Positions 11,155-22,588 of a DNA stretch of 64,000 nucleotides are shown here, piece after piece. A model generated the notes under the pieces. It was not told the DNA's origin and did not search any database. It saw nothing but the letters and a program-made list of their open reading frames with translations. The stretch is from Phaseolus vulgaris (lineage: Eukaryota; Streptophyta; Magnoliopsida; Fabales; Fabaceae). The translations under genes were made by a program, and so were the position numbers. The stretch lies in assembly GCF_000499845.2 (NCBI RefSeq), contig NW_027174110.1:62001-126000 (forward strand), in the 5' to 3' direction. Within the stretch, counting starts at the first letter, position 1, and each line of letters starts with the position of its first letter.

Positions 11155-11717
11155 TATAGTACGTTCAAGTCTAGCACAAGTAAGTATTCCATGGAGGCGC
11201 TAAGGCCCATAAGGGTTAGGGTTTCTAGGGAAAGACTGCATGCATGGCACGTGAATAATTAGGGCACCTATAGAACAGATGGCCCCGCAGCACTGGTGCA
11301 TGAGTTGGTACCCTAGCGGCCATACTGTTAATATTTTGCACTCTAGAAGAGGAAAGTTTTGTGAGGCGGTTGCGTTAAGATTGTGCAACACGCAACAGGA
11401 TGCCTCGATAGTAACCCTAATTCCACTTAAGGAAAGAATCTCGTGGGACATGGAAGTTGACCTAGATACAACCTATAATAAGGGTGGTAAGAACCCTAGA
11501 AAGGTACGTTGTTTCTAAGACTGAAACTGTTTTACATACTTATTGTTTCTTAACCCAATACTGACTTGATCGTCGGAGTGCAATCAATAGGTAGGGCTCC
11601 CTCTGTTTCAACGGAGCCACACTCCATCACCTGAGGAGAGAGCAGGAACCACCAGAAATAGGAGGAGCCATCATCTGCCTTTGAAGTTAACGGAGGCTGA
11701 GTCAACCGGCGAGAACA
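11155..11717 (+). repeat. 3' part of a Tat-type LTR, interrupted by the Sirevirus
   Basis: Shares the LTR landmarks of elements A and C: 'tgcatgcatggcacgtgaa', 'acttgatcgtcggagtgcaatca', and the end GTCAACCGGCGAGAACA. It is closest to the C-type LTR at 57304-57943. No primer site or gag follows, so it is a solo LTR or a truncated element. Its 5' half should lie left of the Sirevirus, outside the window. Confidence 0.75.
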
Positions 11718-12355
11718 ACACTCACAAGTGCAAGTCTATTCGCTAATATCTTGGAAATAATCATAAATTTGAAATTAGCAACAACAATTGGCTTGTAATC
11801 TTTAATTGATTCAGCACCCTGAATCTTAGGGATAAGAGATACCACATTACTGTTCATTCCAAGGAGAACCCGGTTTTGTTTAAAAAACTATTGAACAGCA
11901 TTGCAAACATTTATCCCAATAATTTCCCAGCAAGAATGATAGAAAACACCACCAAAATCATGAGGAATAAGAACACTATTACCATTAAGATTAAAAACAA
12001 CATTCTTGATTTTCAAAAAATCAGGACATTTGATTAACATCATATTCTCCTCAGAGGAAACCAACTCAAGAATATAAGTACCAATAAAATCTATCATATT
12101 GCTTGTATCCTGAACATTAGAAATACACTCAGCATCAATAAAAATCCAAAATATTATCCTCAATAAGTTTAGGATCCTCAATAACCTCATTATCAATCCG
12201 TAGACAATGAATCCCACTAGAATTACTTCTCCTCTTAACCATAGCATGAAAAATAGCAGTATTTTTATCTACATCTTAACCCTTTCTTTTCAAAACAAAT
12301 ATTGATAGTGAAGAGCATGATCAAGTTCCTCCTTAACAATCTTTACATAACTAAC
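11718..12355 (-). mobile_element. L1-type LINE fragment (linker and start of reverse transcriptase)
   Basis: Translated on the minus strand in several frames, the segment gives the conserved plant LINE order. A 'KEK...DKNTAIFHAMVKRR' linker (about 12270) is followed by 'NEVIEDPKLIEDNI' (about 12180). Then come a degenerate 'IKNVVFNLN...HDFGGVFYHSCWEIIG' block (11900-12010), where intact elements have an SPGPDG core, and 'VVSLIPKIQGAESIKDYKP' with 'FKFMIISKILANRLAL' (11740-11860). Frameshifts separate these parts and the fragment is truncated at both ends. The LTR end at 11717 cuts it within the RT domain, consistent with LTR insertion into the LINE. Confidence 0.75.
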
Positions 12356-12935
12356 TTATATTATTTTATATTATTTTTTTAATTTTAAATACTAAAGAAA
12401 CGTATATTAAAAAATTATAAACATATCACATATATACAAATTCAAGTTATATATATTTTAATTTTACATGTTATTTTATATTATAATATAAAAAACATAA
12501 TATATTAATTTATATTATAATATAATAAAACGTAATATATTAATATATAATAAAGTGAAATACGATTTTTAATGAAATCGTATTTCACAAATACGATTTT
12601 ATTTATTTATTTATTTATTAAAATATATTATAATATTAAGAAACGTATATACTAAATATGATATTTTGGTATATATATATATATATATTTATTTATTTTA
12701 TTTTATTTTATTTTTAATTTGTATATACGGTTGACGGTTTATTTTTTAAATTTGTTTATCGCATTTGCGATTTATTCATTTTGGAAAAACAAATTGCTCC
12801 AAGAAAAATTGCACCAGCTTAAAAGAAAACTATTAATAGTTACAAAACATAAAGGAAAAACCTAGAAGAGAAAAACTAAAAAACAAAATAGAAACTACGG
12901 GTAGGGCCAATAAATCAAAACATTCTATAATAGAT
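12356..12935. other. AT-rich spacer with a perfect 14-bp inverted repeat
   Basis: Low-complexity AT-rich DNA with T-rich simple repeats at 12600-12720. An inverted repeat lies at 12555-12588: arm GTGAAATACGATTT, 6-base spacer, and its exact complement. A third copy of 'aaatacgatttt' follows at 12589. No coding frame is recognised. Confidence 0.6.
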
Positions 12936-13783
12936 TGTGTACCGACCAGTCCTCGAGCGTCGTTGACTACTGGTGTTATTGGTGTCACGTAAGCAGGGTC
13001 CCACGAGCGGCATGGGCCAGTATCTCACGAAGCACGTGCGCCAAGGAACCATAGAGTGGTCAGACATCGGTCACCAGGATGTACCGACGTGCCACTAGAC
13101 AGTATGGAGAGGTCGGACATCGGAACCCAAATAGTAAAGCTGGACCACGAGAGGTGGATCCTAGACCACACACCAGTTATCAGAAAGGAAGAAGCCTAGG
13201 TCACGAGAGTCCATAAGTGTAGAGTGGATGATGCGTTTAGGCGTAACACAAGCATAGGGCCGCTGGAAAGATATGACCTGTGAAGGTCGCGTTCCAGGGA
13301 TGAGTTGCATGCATGGCACGTGAACAGCTAGGGCACTCCCAAAGGCGGGTGACCCCAGAGATCAAGTGCACGAGGAGGCACCCAGGTGGTCACCCCGTCA
13401 GAGGTTGCACTCCAGTTAGGGAACCCACGCGCTAGGTTATCTTAAGAGTGGGGTAGCAACCGTGTTGGGCCCACCCCCTCGGAAAACCCATTTTGGGTAA
13501 AGAGAAAACCCTAGTTTCAGTCTATAAAAAGGAAGGTAACAAACTTAGCAAGGTACGCTATTCATTTGTGTCGCTTAACACACACACAGTGATAGTTATA
13601 CAGTTTGGTGTTTCCTAGCCCTAAGACTAACTTGAGCGTCGAAGTGCAAACAACCTCTAGAGCGCCCTTTGTCTTTGTGTTTTCAGGCATTCATCACAAG
13701 AAAGGCACGTGCAAAACGTAGGTATTTTGGACGTGAGAGTGACGTAGGCGCACGAGGGCATTTCAGGTCAATCGGCAGAAACA
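12936..13783 (+). repeat. Element A 5' LTR
   Basis: Starts TGTGTACCGACC and ends GGCAGAAACA, followed by a primer-site-like TTTGGTGCCCACCGTGGGG. TATA box TATAAAAA at 13523-13530, the likely Pol II promoter of the element. I do not identify the primer tRNA. Confidence 0.9.
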
Positions 13784-13851
13784 TTTGGTGCCCACCGTGG
13801 GGCACAATACAAAACATTGTCCCACCAGCGAGAACCAAAAAAATCCAGGAG

Positions 13852-14701
13852 ATGAGAAGTACAAGGCAGGGACATGTTGCACCAAACGGGGGTGAAGGCC
13901 TCACCTTGCAACAGGTTATGGAGACGATGCGAGCTCTTCAAGAAGAGATGGTCGCGTCGAGAGCCAACCAAGAACGCATCCAGGCTGACTTTGTCGCGTC
14001 GCGAGCAACGAGCGAAGAACTGCGTCGTTCGAATGAGGAACTGCGCAGTGATCTGCAAAATCGCGCAGCATGAGGAGGAAGATCAAGAACTTGCGACGCC
14101 ACCCAGAGAGTTCCCAATGCCGTTCTCGCAGGAAATCATGGATGCCATAATACCAGCCACGCTTGTAGGGCCCAAGGTGACCTTCACTGGTACAGGGGAT
14201 CCGGAGGCCCATCTCACGACTTTCCACACGCAGATGATGATGGTTGGAGGCTCCGATGCGGTGAGATGCAAGTTGTTCATGAGCACCTTGGCGGGAACAA
14301 CGATGTACTGGTTCATCAGTCTCCTTGATGGCCATGTGACGTCATTCCCACAGCTTACAAAGTTGTTCAGGGCACAGTACATCGTGAATCGGGCTCCCCC
14401 GTCTATCTCCTATGATCTCTTTGACATAAGACAATATCAGGGAGAGTCTTTGAAGGAGTTCCTCCACCGCTTTGGAGCACAGGTAGTGTGGTTGAACCTC
14501 AAGGACGAAAGGATGATGGTGCACACGTTCAGGAAGGGCATTGTGTCAGGCCCTTTTAGCGAGTCACTTATCCGAAACCACCCTAAGACCTTCGTCGAGA
14601 TAAGGCGTCGTGCGGTGGCTCATATTGTGGCGGAGGAAAAAGTTAACAAAAAGTGCACGTGCATGGTTCCCACACGCCCGCGTGCAACAGGTCGCCCTTA
14701 A
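13852..14701 (+). pseudogene. gag: Element A gag, frameshifted
   Basis: The start is ATG 13852 (MRSTRQGHVAP), aligned with the B gag start. An N-terminal helical segment (METMRALQEEM...) breaks at about 14070 into another frame, which carries the retrotransposon Gag core: GDPEAHLTTFHTQM, YWFISLLDGHVTSF, SYDLFDIRQYQGESLKEF, ending VPTRPRATGRP. TAA at 14699 and TAG at 14714 follow. It is the structural protein of the particle, inactive in this copy. Confidence 0.85.
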
Positions 14702-14743
14702 ACCCTAAGGGTGCATTAGGCAACGACAAAGAAGAAGACCCCC

Positions 14744-15972
14744 GTGAAGTTGCAACCCTATCAACCGAGGAAGCCTCAAACCAGGGGACGCGAGAGGGAG
14801 AATGTACCACCAAGGCACGAATTCGTGGTAGAATTAAAGGACCTCATCGTTATCCCAAATGTAGTGGAGAGGCTGAAGGCGCCCCCCAAGACCGATAAGA
14901 GGCTCGACCCTAACAAGAACGCCTGGTGTGAGTTCCACCAAGCATTCGGTCATCCCATATGCAACTGCTTGGCACTGGGACACCAGCTAGATGAGTTGGT
15001 GAAGAACGGTCTCCTAAGAGATTACTTGCAAGAAAAGCAAGGGACCGAGGACATGGCGGTGATAGGGGGTGGCCAGGGGCACGAAGTCCCCGTGCATGGA
15101 GAGATTCACACCATCGCGAGGGGTTTCTTGGGAGGAAGTTGTACTGCTTCTCAACGAAGGAGATACACACGGGCGGTGATGTCGGTAGAAGCACAAAGGA
15201 TCGACGTTGCCTTCGATGTCGACCTTGTCTTCACCAAGGCCGACCTTCAGGATGTTGTTCCCCATGACAACGACCCGGTGGTGATCTCAGTGGTAACCGC
15301 AGGAAGGAAGGTGCATCGTGTGCTAGTGGATCAGGGAAGCTCAGCAGACGTAATGTTCTGGACGACTTTCAACAAATTGCAACTATCCCCTGACATGTTG
15401 AGGCCCTATGGTGGCTGTTTGTACGGTTTTGCAAGAGACCAGGTAGAGGTGCGCGGACACTTAAAGCTGAGGACCACCTTCACGGATGGTATCGCGTCGC
15501 GCACGGAGAGCATCAGGTACCTTGTCGTTAATGCCTCCTCTGCTTATAACATGTTGTTGGGTAGACCTACGCTGAATAGGTTAGGGGCGGTGTCGTCGAC
15601 GAGGCATATGACGATGAAGCTTCCTGACCTGGCGGGAAAGGTGATTACCATCAAGTCAGATCAGAAGGAGGCCAAGAGATGTTACGAGAACAACCTCAAA
15701 ACAAAGAGGGGTATTTATGTTCACTACTAGACCATCGTACACGGAGGAGGTCCCCCAGCCTGAAGTCGGTTGCACCGAAACCGCCTGGACCAAAGCAGAA
15801 ATTGCCCATGGGAAGATAGCCCAGAAGAGCAGACATGATCAGTTTGGCAACGCTGGGGAAAGAGAGACTGGAAAGAAGGTCTCCAAACTTAGCGACACCC
15901 CCGATCAAGCGGCGCAGGACCTGAATGCCAAGGTTTGACCTATCCACCAAAGGGCGAAGGAACGACACCTAA
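14744..15972 (+). pseudogene. pro: Element A zinc-finger/protease region, cut by insertion
   Basis: It continues the gag-pol frame after two stops. Visible: a CEFHQAFGHPICNCLALG zinc-like motif (about 14926), the protease active site VLVDQGSSADVMFW (about 15320) and its partner LLGRPTLNRLG (about 15553). The frame ends at TAG 15728. The linker towards RT continues in another frame to about 15938 (KVSKLSDTPDQ...). At 15972 the chromovirus-like element is inserted. Aspartic protease of the polyprotein, inactive here. Confidence 0.85.
15968..15972 (+). other. Target-site duplication CCTAA (left copy; right copy 21325-21329)
   Basis: CCTAA directly precedes the TG of the left LTR (15973) and directly follows the CA of the right LTR (21324). 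A perfect 5-bp duplication proves the intervening 5352 bp as a single integration event. Confidence 0.95.
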
Positions 15973-16709
15973 TGATGGCATTCTCATGGAGCTCTTCTTG
16001 GATGTATGTGAATATGGTGCGGAAGCTATGGTGAAAGTGGGGAAGATCCTCCTAGGAGTTGTGGTGATCTTGAAGGTGCATGAAGTGTATGGAAAAAGGG
16101 AGGTTCGGCCAGCCCTTTTGGTAAATCGTGAAGAGAAGATTAGGACCTAGAAACTAGGCAAAGGCAATGTATGGCACAATATGGGCAGCATAACATTACT
16201 CTCATTAATCTTCCAAATACAAGTGATGGGCTTCTCCTTTTATAGGCTAAGGAGGCCGTAAATGCTAAGCTAAGTGAAGATGAAATGCAAGCAAAATGAA
16301 ATGGAAATGTGGAGGCACATGGAACATGGAGCACATGGTCGTTCCTAGTGAGAATCTTCTAGAAAACGTGAGCTAGCTAGGTTAAAAACAAAAGGAGACA
16401 AGTTTATGCTTTCTAACACTACACTACACTAACTACTAAGCCACCCCTAATGGGCCTCCATGTAGCATGTACAAGTTCTTCTCCCTCCCATCCGTTGCTT
16501 GACCCAATTGTGCGTGGAGATGCTTGGCCATGGACCTAGTGATAGGTCCTAGACGGTATAGGCTTCCTCCTAGATGCTCCTTTTTTAGCTGCCCCTCATC
16601 TTGTGCTAGACGCTCCATAATTGAGTCTATACGCTCCCCACATGGCTCTAGACGGTCTAGGCTTGGATCTTGTCTTCCATGGTGTGGTGAGCTTGGCCCT
16701 CCTCCATCA
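15973..16709 (-). repeat. 3' LTR of the deletion derivative
   Basis: In plus orientation TGATGGCATTCTC ... CTCCTCCATCA, followed by the polypyrimidine TCCCCTCCCCC (the minus-strand polypurine tract). Pairs with 20593-21324. The end of the pol frame lies inside it. Confidence 0.92.
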
Positions 16710-17098
16710 TCCCCTCCCCCTTGGAAAGGATTTGTCCTCAAATCCAACTCGTCCTCGTCGTCATTGGTACCTACAAATGGAGAAAGATCAATTACATTAA
16801 AAGTATCATGCACTCCATATTCAAGAGGTAGGTCCAATTTGTATGCATTGTTATTGACTCTCTTGAGGATTTGAAAGGGTCCATCACCTCGGGGACTTAG
16901 TTTGGACTTCCTTTGAGTGGGAAATCGATCTTTGCGAAGGTGAAGCCAAACTAAGTCTCCTTCCTCAAAAATTATTTCTTTCTTCCCTTTATTGTTGTAT
17001 TTTGTGTACTTCTCATTTTGTTGTTGTATTTGGATTTTAATCTTCTCATGCATTTTCTTCACAAAATCGGTTTGTGGGAAGGAACACTCTTCTCCCAC
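16436..17098 (-). pseudogene. Integrase C-terminal tail of the deletion derivative, ending inside the LTR
   Basis: A 220-aa open frame that lacks everything N-terminal of the integrase end. It contains '[16 protein letters not shown]' with 'RGDGPFQILKRVNNNAY' and 'HDTFNVIDLSPF', the C-terminal fold of gypsy integrases, then an acidic/Gly-rich stretch and 'GPITRSMAKHL'. The polypurine tract and LTR border (16709/16710) fall in the middle of the frame, so about 90 codons are coded by the LTR. A pol frame running into the 3' LTR is described for CRM-type chromoviruses. Confidence 0.8.
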
Positions 17099-17151
17099 GC
17101 CTTTCTATCCCTAAGGATTTTCTCTTTTTCTAGCACTTTTTTTTTTTTTTC

Positions 17152-18768
17152 CTAATCCCTCTTATGTTTCATTTGTATTTGGTCTTTCACCACTTGAGAG
17201 TGTGGTAAAGGACTAAGTACAAATTTCTTATGCTTGTGAGTGAAGGAAATCTCGTTAGTGAGACCATCATGCAAGGTTTTCTTGTCAAATTGCCATGGTC
17301 TCCCTAATAATATGTGGCAAGCTTCCATAGGCACTACATCACATAAAACTTTCTCTTTGTAGTTCCCTATGGAAAACTTGATTTCCACTTGCTTATCTAC
17401 ACTTAGTTCCCCATTTTCATTAATCCATTGTAGTTTGTAAGGTTTTGAGTGAGGAACTACTTGTAGATTAAGCTTATCAACCATTCTAGCACTACAACAA
17501 TTACAACTAGATCCACTATCCACAATGAGGGAACATATATTTTCTAAAACATTGCATTTTGTATGAAATATGTTCTCCCTTTGTGTTTCCATGGATGTGC
17601 TAAGGTGATTGTTGAGGGTTCTCCTAATCATTAGCAACTCTCCCTCTAATGGATCTACCCTCTCATCCTCTCCCCCTTCCTCTCTCTCACTAGGCTCATC
17701 CTCGCCACTAGTGTATTCATCTACACCCTTTAAAAACAAAGTCCTTTGGTTTGGGCATTGTGCTTGCACATGCCCTCTACCATAGCACTTAAAGCACTTA
17801 ACATCTCTAGCTCGGATGGGTGGGGTGGAGGTTTCTTTCGCTAAGGGTTTGGTAGTTTCTTTTGGTTTTTCTCTTGATGTGCTACCCTCCCTTCTATATT
17901 CTTTCTTGGGATAAAAGCTAGAGTAGGAACTCACCCTTTGACTTGAAGTTTTGCGTAAAATTTGTTGTTCAACTTTAATGCAAAGTTGAACCAAGTCATT
18001 CAAGTCTTGGTAGGGAAGGAGTTCTACCCTATCTCTTATCTCAAGAGAAAGGCCACTAAGGAACCTAGCTATGGTGGTGTCCTCCTCTTCCCTAATGGAT
18101 GCTCTCATCATGTAGAGCTCCATTTTCTGCCTATACTCCTCCTCTACACTCATATTTTTTTGTTGGAGTCTTTGGAGCTTGTCCATTAACTCCCTATGGT
18201 AGTATGAGGGTATATGTTGACGTCTTAGGGCTCCCCTAAGGTCATTCCAATACGTAATGGGAGGTTCCCTATGAAGACGTCTTTCTCTTTCGAGAGAGGT
18301 CCACCAATACATGGCGTTCCCTTGGAAGCTAAGGGCGGCTCAAGGTACCTTGCGTTCTTCACTCACCCTATGGCAAGCAAAGAGTTGCTCTACTTTAATC
18401 TCCCAATCTAGGTAGATTTCTACATTCTCCTTACCATGGAAGTGAGGTAGGTCTACTCTAACCTCCCTTGGCCCCTCTTGCTCCCTTTGCCTATTTCTTC
18501 TAGGGGGTGGTTGGTAATAGTCATTGATTCTAAGGCTTCCCTCCCCTAGAGACTCATTACTTTTAGAATGGGATGCATGAGTATGAGATTTTTTTTATTT
18601 TTGTGACTTCTCTTCTTGGGCTTTAGTCAACTCATTGATTTTAGTCTCATTCTCCAATTGTCTAAATGAAATCATTTGCACAGCTTGTGAAACTTCTTTC
18701 AAAAGAGTTTTTATAGATTTTACTTCACTTTCAATAGACTTTGCAGAATGAGAAGAAGAAGAAGACAT
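17152..18768 (-). pseudogene. gag: Gag-protease of the deletion derivative, two stops in the N-terminal part
   Basis: Probable start ATG at 18768 (MSSSSSHSAKSIES), giving an N-terminal helical segment. In-frame stops interrupt at about 18598 (TAA after EEKSQK) and about 18345 (TGA). From 18312 it is open: a Gag core (MYWWTSLERERRLH, ALRRQHIPSYYHRELMDKLQ), a zinc knuckle CFKCYGRGHVQAQC (about 17790) and the protease active site LIVDSGSSCNCCS (about 17505) with 'ILLGRPWQFD' (about 17300). It ends TAG at 17152, just before a run of A residues and the integrase tail, where a complete element would have RT. Confidence 0.85.
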
Positions 18769-20592
18769 GACTAAAGCTTTGTGTATACAAGTATTTTACC
18801 TTGAGAAAATTTAGGAAAGTCAAAGAAGGTAGTTTTCCAGGTAAGGGAGGTGAGTCACAGTGGACTACTTAAATACCAAGCCTTTGCCTTAGCCAAAAAC
18901 TATCCCTCAATGTCTTCACACAAAGCTTTCTCTTAGTAAACCACTTAAGACACAATTAAGTTGGAGAAATCAGATTTTAATGCAAGAAAAAAATGCAAAC
19001 TAGCTAATTAACCAAGCAAGAATTAACAAAGCTTAAACAAAGCAACACAATTGAAAAGCGTAACTAATTAAGCAAAGAGATGCAATTAAAACAATTAACA
19101 ATTTCTAAACTAGATAATTCTACACTAGTCGGCCCTAGGTGAGGCTTCTTGGACACTTGGAGCCCTTGAAGACACACTCACCGTCTAATCACGTAATTAA
19201 AGAAGTAATTAAAAAAAGTTAAGTTGCAAAGAAAAAAGAAAACTCCTTTTGTTGATCTTTTTTTGCTATTGGCACTTCCTTGGTTGTCTTTTCTTTGTTG
19301 GGCCTTCCAATGTTTGTGGTGTTTTTGGTAGGTATTTGTTTTCTGCCCTTGCCTTTGTTCCTCTTAGAATTAGGGAATTAAATCTCCAATCCAGCACCTA
19401 TCAAGCAAGCTAGACCTCACTCAAGTCAAATTTCCACTCAAATAAGCACCAATTGAGAAACAATCCAGCACCAAATTTAGAGGCCAAAGAATTAAAGCAA
19501 GAAACAAATTAATTGGGAAAACAGTACCACACAAATGGAATTAAATTGTGACAACTAGAAAGAGTTCCAAAGAAATATTAGACAAGCAAATAAAGGTACT
19601 CAAAGAAAGGTAGGCACACAAAATGGATCCTAAGAATAGCACTACTGAAAAAAATTGTTGGGGCCAGAGAGCGTGATTTTCCCCGACTTATGCTGAGCTG
19701 TCCTTTTAAGATTTGTTTCTGAAAATTTATATGCCAATACTTCAAGATCTTAAATAAATTCTGGCGTTGGTTTCACTCCAAACGCATGAACCATTTTTTT
19801 TTAATAAATTTTCTAAAATCAGTGTTCAGTTACGCCAACTGTAGCGCCAGATTTGCACACTGTTTTTATAATATTTATCATTTTTTTTTCTATTGACTCT
19901 TTTAAACTGATTCTTTTTTATCTTTTCTGTAACACCTCAATCTTGCATAATCCAGAGGATCAGAAATTTCCTATGTGGGAAAATAATTTTCTTAAGCAAA
20001 ACAGCCAGCACAGAGTTATGCAAAACAGGGGATTCTATAAAATCTGCAAAAAACAGCAAGATACCAAAAGAAAAACACAATGGAATTGGTGAAAAGGAAT
20101 TTGTGTAGATTTAAACACAAATATGAACTCAAGCTAAAAATAAAAGGCACCAAAGGATCAAAAACACAGCAGATTCAAAACAAACATTTAGACCAAAATC
20201 AAGAAACAAATAAGCCAAACAAAGTACTATTATGATTTGATGACATTTTGGAAAAACATGACTAGACAAAACACATATAGATTCAGAAATTAAAAGACTC
20301 AAAGAGCATAAAATGAACCAAATAAAATTTCAATAAGGACTCAAATACCTAAAATAAAAAATAGCAACACAAAGTGTATGGAATCCTACCAAAAATTGCA
20401 CAAAGATTGCTCAAGAACAATTGAACAAGATGCACTAATTGGAATTTCCAAACAGCACACCAATTCAAAGCAAAAATTAAAAAACAGCAAGACAATATGG
20501 AATGTAAAGAACAACACGGATTAAAGAAGAACTCAAAATGAAAATGACCAAGAACTACTCATCTTTGAAAAACCTATGCTCATGATACCAAA
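18769..20592 (-). other. Long untranslated leader of the deletion derivative
   Basis: AT-rich, no recognisable coding frame. The primer site at its right end (about 20577-20590) reads TGGTATCATGAGC on the minus strand, the initiator-Met type. Similar in position, and partly in sequence, to the leader at 27969-29195. Confidence 0.7.
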
Positions 20593-21324
20593 TGATGGCA
20601 TTCTCATGGAGCTCTTCTTGGATGTATGTGAATATGGTGCGAAAGCTATGGTGAAAGTGGGCAAGATCCTCCTAGGAGTTGTGGTGATCTTGAAGGTGCA
20701 TGAAGTGTATGGAAAAAGGGAGGTTCGGCCAGCCCTCTTGGTAAATGGTGAAGAGAAGATTAGGACCTATAAACTAGGCAGAGGAAATGTATGGCACAAT
20801 ATGGGTAGCATAACATTACTCTCATTAATCTTCCAAATACAAGTGATGGGCTTCTCCTTTTATAGGCTAAGGAGGTCGTAAATGCTAAGCTAAGTGAAGA
20901 TGAAATGCAAGCAAAATGAAATGGAAATGTGGAGGCACATGGCACATGGAGCACATGGCCGTTCCTAGTGAGAATCTTCTAGAAAACGTGAGCTAGCTAG
21001 GTTAAAAACAAAAGGAGACAAGTTTATGCTTTCTAACACTACACTAACTACTAAGCCACCCCTAATGGGCCTCCATGTAGCATGTACAAGTTCTTCTCCC
21101 TCCCATCCGTTGCTTGACCCAATTGTGCATGGAGATGCTTGGCCATGGACCTAGTGATAGGTCCTAGACGGTCTAGGCTTCCTCCTAGATGCTCCTTTTG
21201 TAGCCGCCCCTCATCTTGTGTTAGATGCTCAATACTTGAGTCTAGACGCTCCCCACATGGCTCTAGACGGTCTAGGCTTGGATCTTGTCTTCCATGGTGT
21301 GGTGAGCTTGGCCCTCCTCCATCA
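20593..21324 (-). repeat. 5' LTR of the deletion derivative
   Basis: TGATGGCATTCTC ... CTCCTCCATCA, nearly identical to 15973-16709 with a few substitutions and small indels. Followed by the CCTAA target duplication. Confidence 0.93.
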
Positions 21325-21907
21325 CCTAATTGACTTAGAAAGTCTGTTCGAAAAGATAGCTGAGTACAAGTTGAAACTAAACCTCGTGAAGTGTGTGTTC
21401 AGAATAGAACCAAGGAAGTTTTCGGGTTCCTTGCTCACTGAGCGTGGTATGGATACAAACCCGAAAAGGCGCATGTCTGTCTTGTCTAGATTTGCACCAG
21501 TTGGAGGACGGGGCGGCCTCCCTTACCAAGAGTGTAAAGAGCCGTTCATCAGGTTGAAGGAGTACTTAGCCAGTCCTCCAGCCCTGTGCAAATCACATCC
21601 AAGCACGTCATTTAGTTTATACCTAGTGGTGATCGATCAGGCGATCAGTTCAGTCCTTGTGCAGAAACAGGACCAGTTTCAAAAACTCATACACATAGTA
21701 GGCAGAGTACGCCAAGGACCTGAGGAAAGACACTAGGTACCGGAGAAGGCAGCCCCATTGGTTTCTCGTCAAGTCTCCCCCGAATGGACTGGTTCTTTCA
21801 GAGTAACGGAGGTCCTCGGGAACAAAGCATACAAACTTGAGATGCTGAAACGAGGCCCGATTCCTCGCACATGTAATGCGGTCGGCTTCATGTTTTATTT
21901 CGGTTAA
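21325..21907 (+). pseudogene. pol: Element A pol remnant: RT end, RNase H start, integrase C-terminus fused by deletion
   Basis: Right after the insertion the host frame resumes with DLESLFEKIAEYKLKLN, aligning to the RT thumb of B (DLEELFTTIAKFRLKLN). It passes into the RNase H start (FIRLKEYLASPPALCK), meets TAG at 21734 where B has a CAG codon, then jumps to the integrase C-terminus (SPEWTGSFRVTEVLGNKAY) and ends TAA at 21905. The RT core, both RNase H domains and the integrase core are missing. The product could not function. Confidence 0.88.
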
Positions 21908-22030
21908 GCAGTAACGTTGTACATAGTACTAGGGGACACTCTTTTTCCCTTATAAGGGTTTTTTAACGAGGTCGCCAAATAAATTTCGATTGAAATATTT
22001 TCTCTAGTTATGTACAATTCAGTTAAGAAC

Positions 22031-22588
22031 TTGTTTTCCTTGTGTTACAAGTCTTGTGAGCGGAGAGGTAGGTTCGTAGAGAACACCTCCCCTCTCTAGT
22101 GAAAGCGCCAAGGTTGAACGAAATAGTTCGCCAAATAAATCCTCCTCGCCCTTGAGCGAAGCTGAGGTCAGATAAGAACTTGTTTTCCTTGCATTAGAAG
22201 TCTTATGAGCAGAGAGGTAGGTTCGTAGAGAACACCTCCCCTCTCGAGTGAAAGCGCCAAGGTTGAACGAAATAGTTCGCCAGATAAATCTTCCTCGCCC
22301 TTGAGCGAAGCTGAGGTCAGTTGAGGGTTTGTTTCCCTTGCGTTAGAAGTCTTGTGAGCGGAGAGGTAGGTTCGTAGAAAACCCCTCCCCTCTCGAGTGA
22401 ACGCGCCAAGGTTGAACAAAATAATTCACTAGATAAATACTTCTCGCCCTTGAGCGAAGCCGAGGTCAATTGAGAGTTTGTTTCCCTTGCGTTAGAGGCC
22501 TCATGAGTGGAGAGGTAGGTTCATAGAGAACACCTCCCCTTTCGAGTGAGGGCGCCAAGGAGGAACGACCTAGTTCACAGCTAAACCC
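22031..22588 (+). repeat. 149-bp tandem repeat in the 3' region of element A
   Basis: Unit landmarks 'ttgttttccttg' recur at 22031, 22180, 22329 and 22478 (period 149), each followed by 'gagaggtaggttcgtagag' and 'gcgccaagg...gaacga'. About 3.7 copies precede the insertion at 22589, and part of one more follows at 30139-30230. It occupies the slot between pol and the antisense ORF, where B and C carry unrelated repeats. Confidence 0.92.

Larger units (their letters stand above)
15973..21324 (-). mobile_element. Chromovirus-like Ty3/gypsy deletion derivative (no RT or integrase core)
   Basis: On the minus strand: 5' LTR (20593-21324), initiator-Met-type primer site at about 20575-20590, long leader, gag-protease (18768 to 17152), then directly the integrase C-terminal tail (17098 to 16436), and the 3' LTR (15973-16709). 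Reverse transcriptase, RNase H and the integrase core are absent. The LTRs are almost identical and the target duplication is perfect, so it is recent. It was either mobilised in trans by a complete relative or lost pol after landing. The tail-plus-LTR structure resembles the CRM branch of chromoviruses; I see no chromodomain. Confidence 0.88.

Noticed and set aside
11200..11518. Overlapping short frames on both strands
   Set aside because: They lie within a Tat LTR, with no protein similarity recognised.
12929..12935. A target-site duplication for element A
   Set aside because: ATAGAT before the 5' LTR and the bases after 32878 do not match convincingly, and the 3' LTR terminus is mutated.
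16436..17098. A chromodomain at the integrase C-terminus
   Set aside because: I looked for the aromatic-cage pattern in this tail and in 23368-23775 and did not see it; the CRM suggestion rests on other traits.
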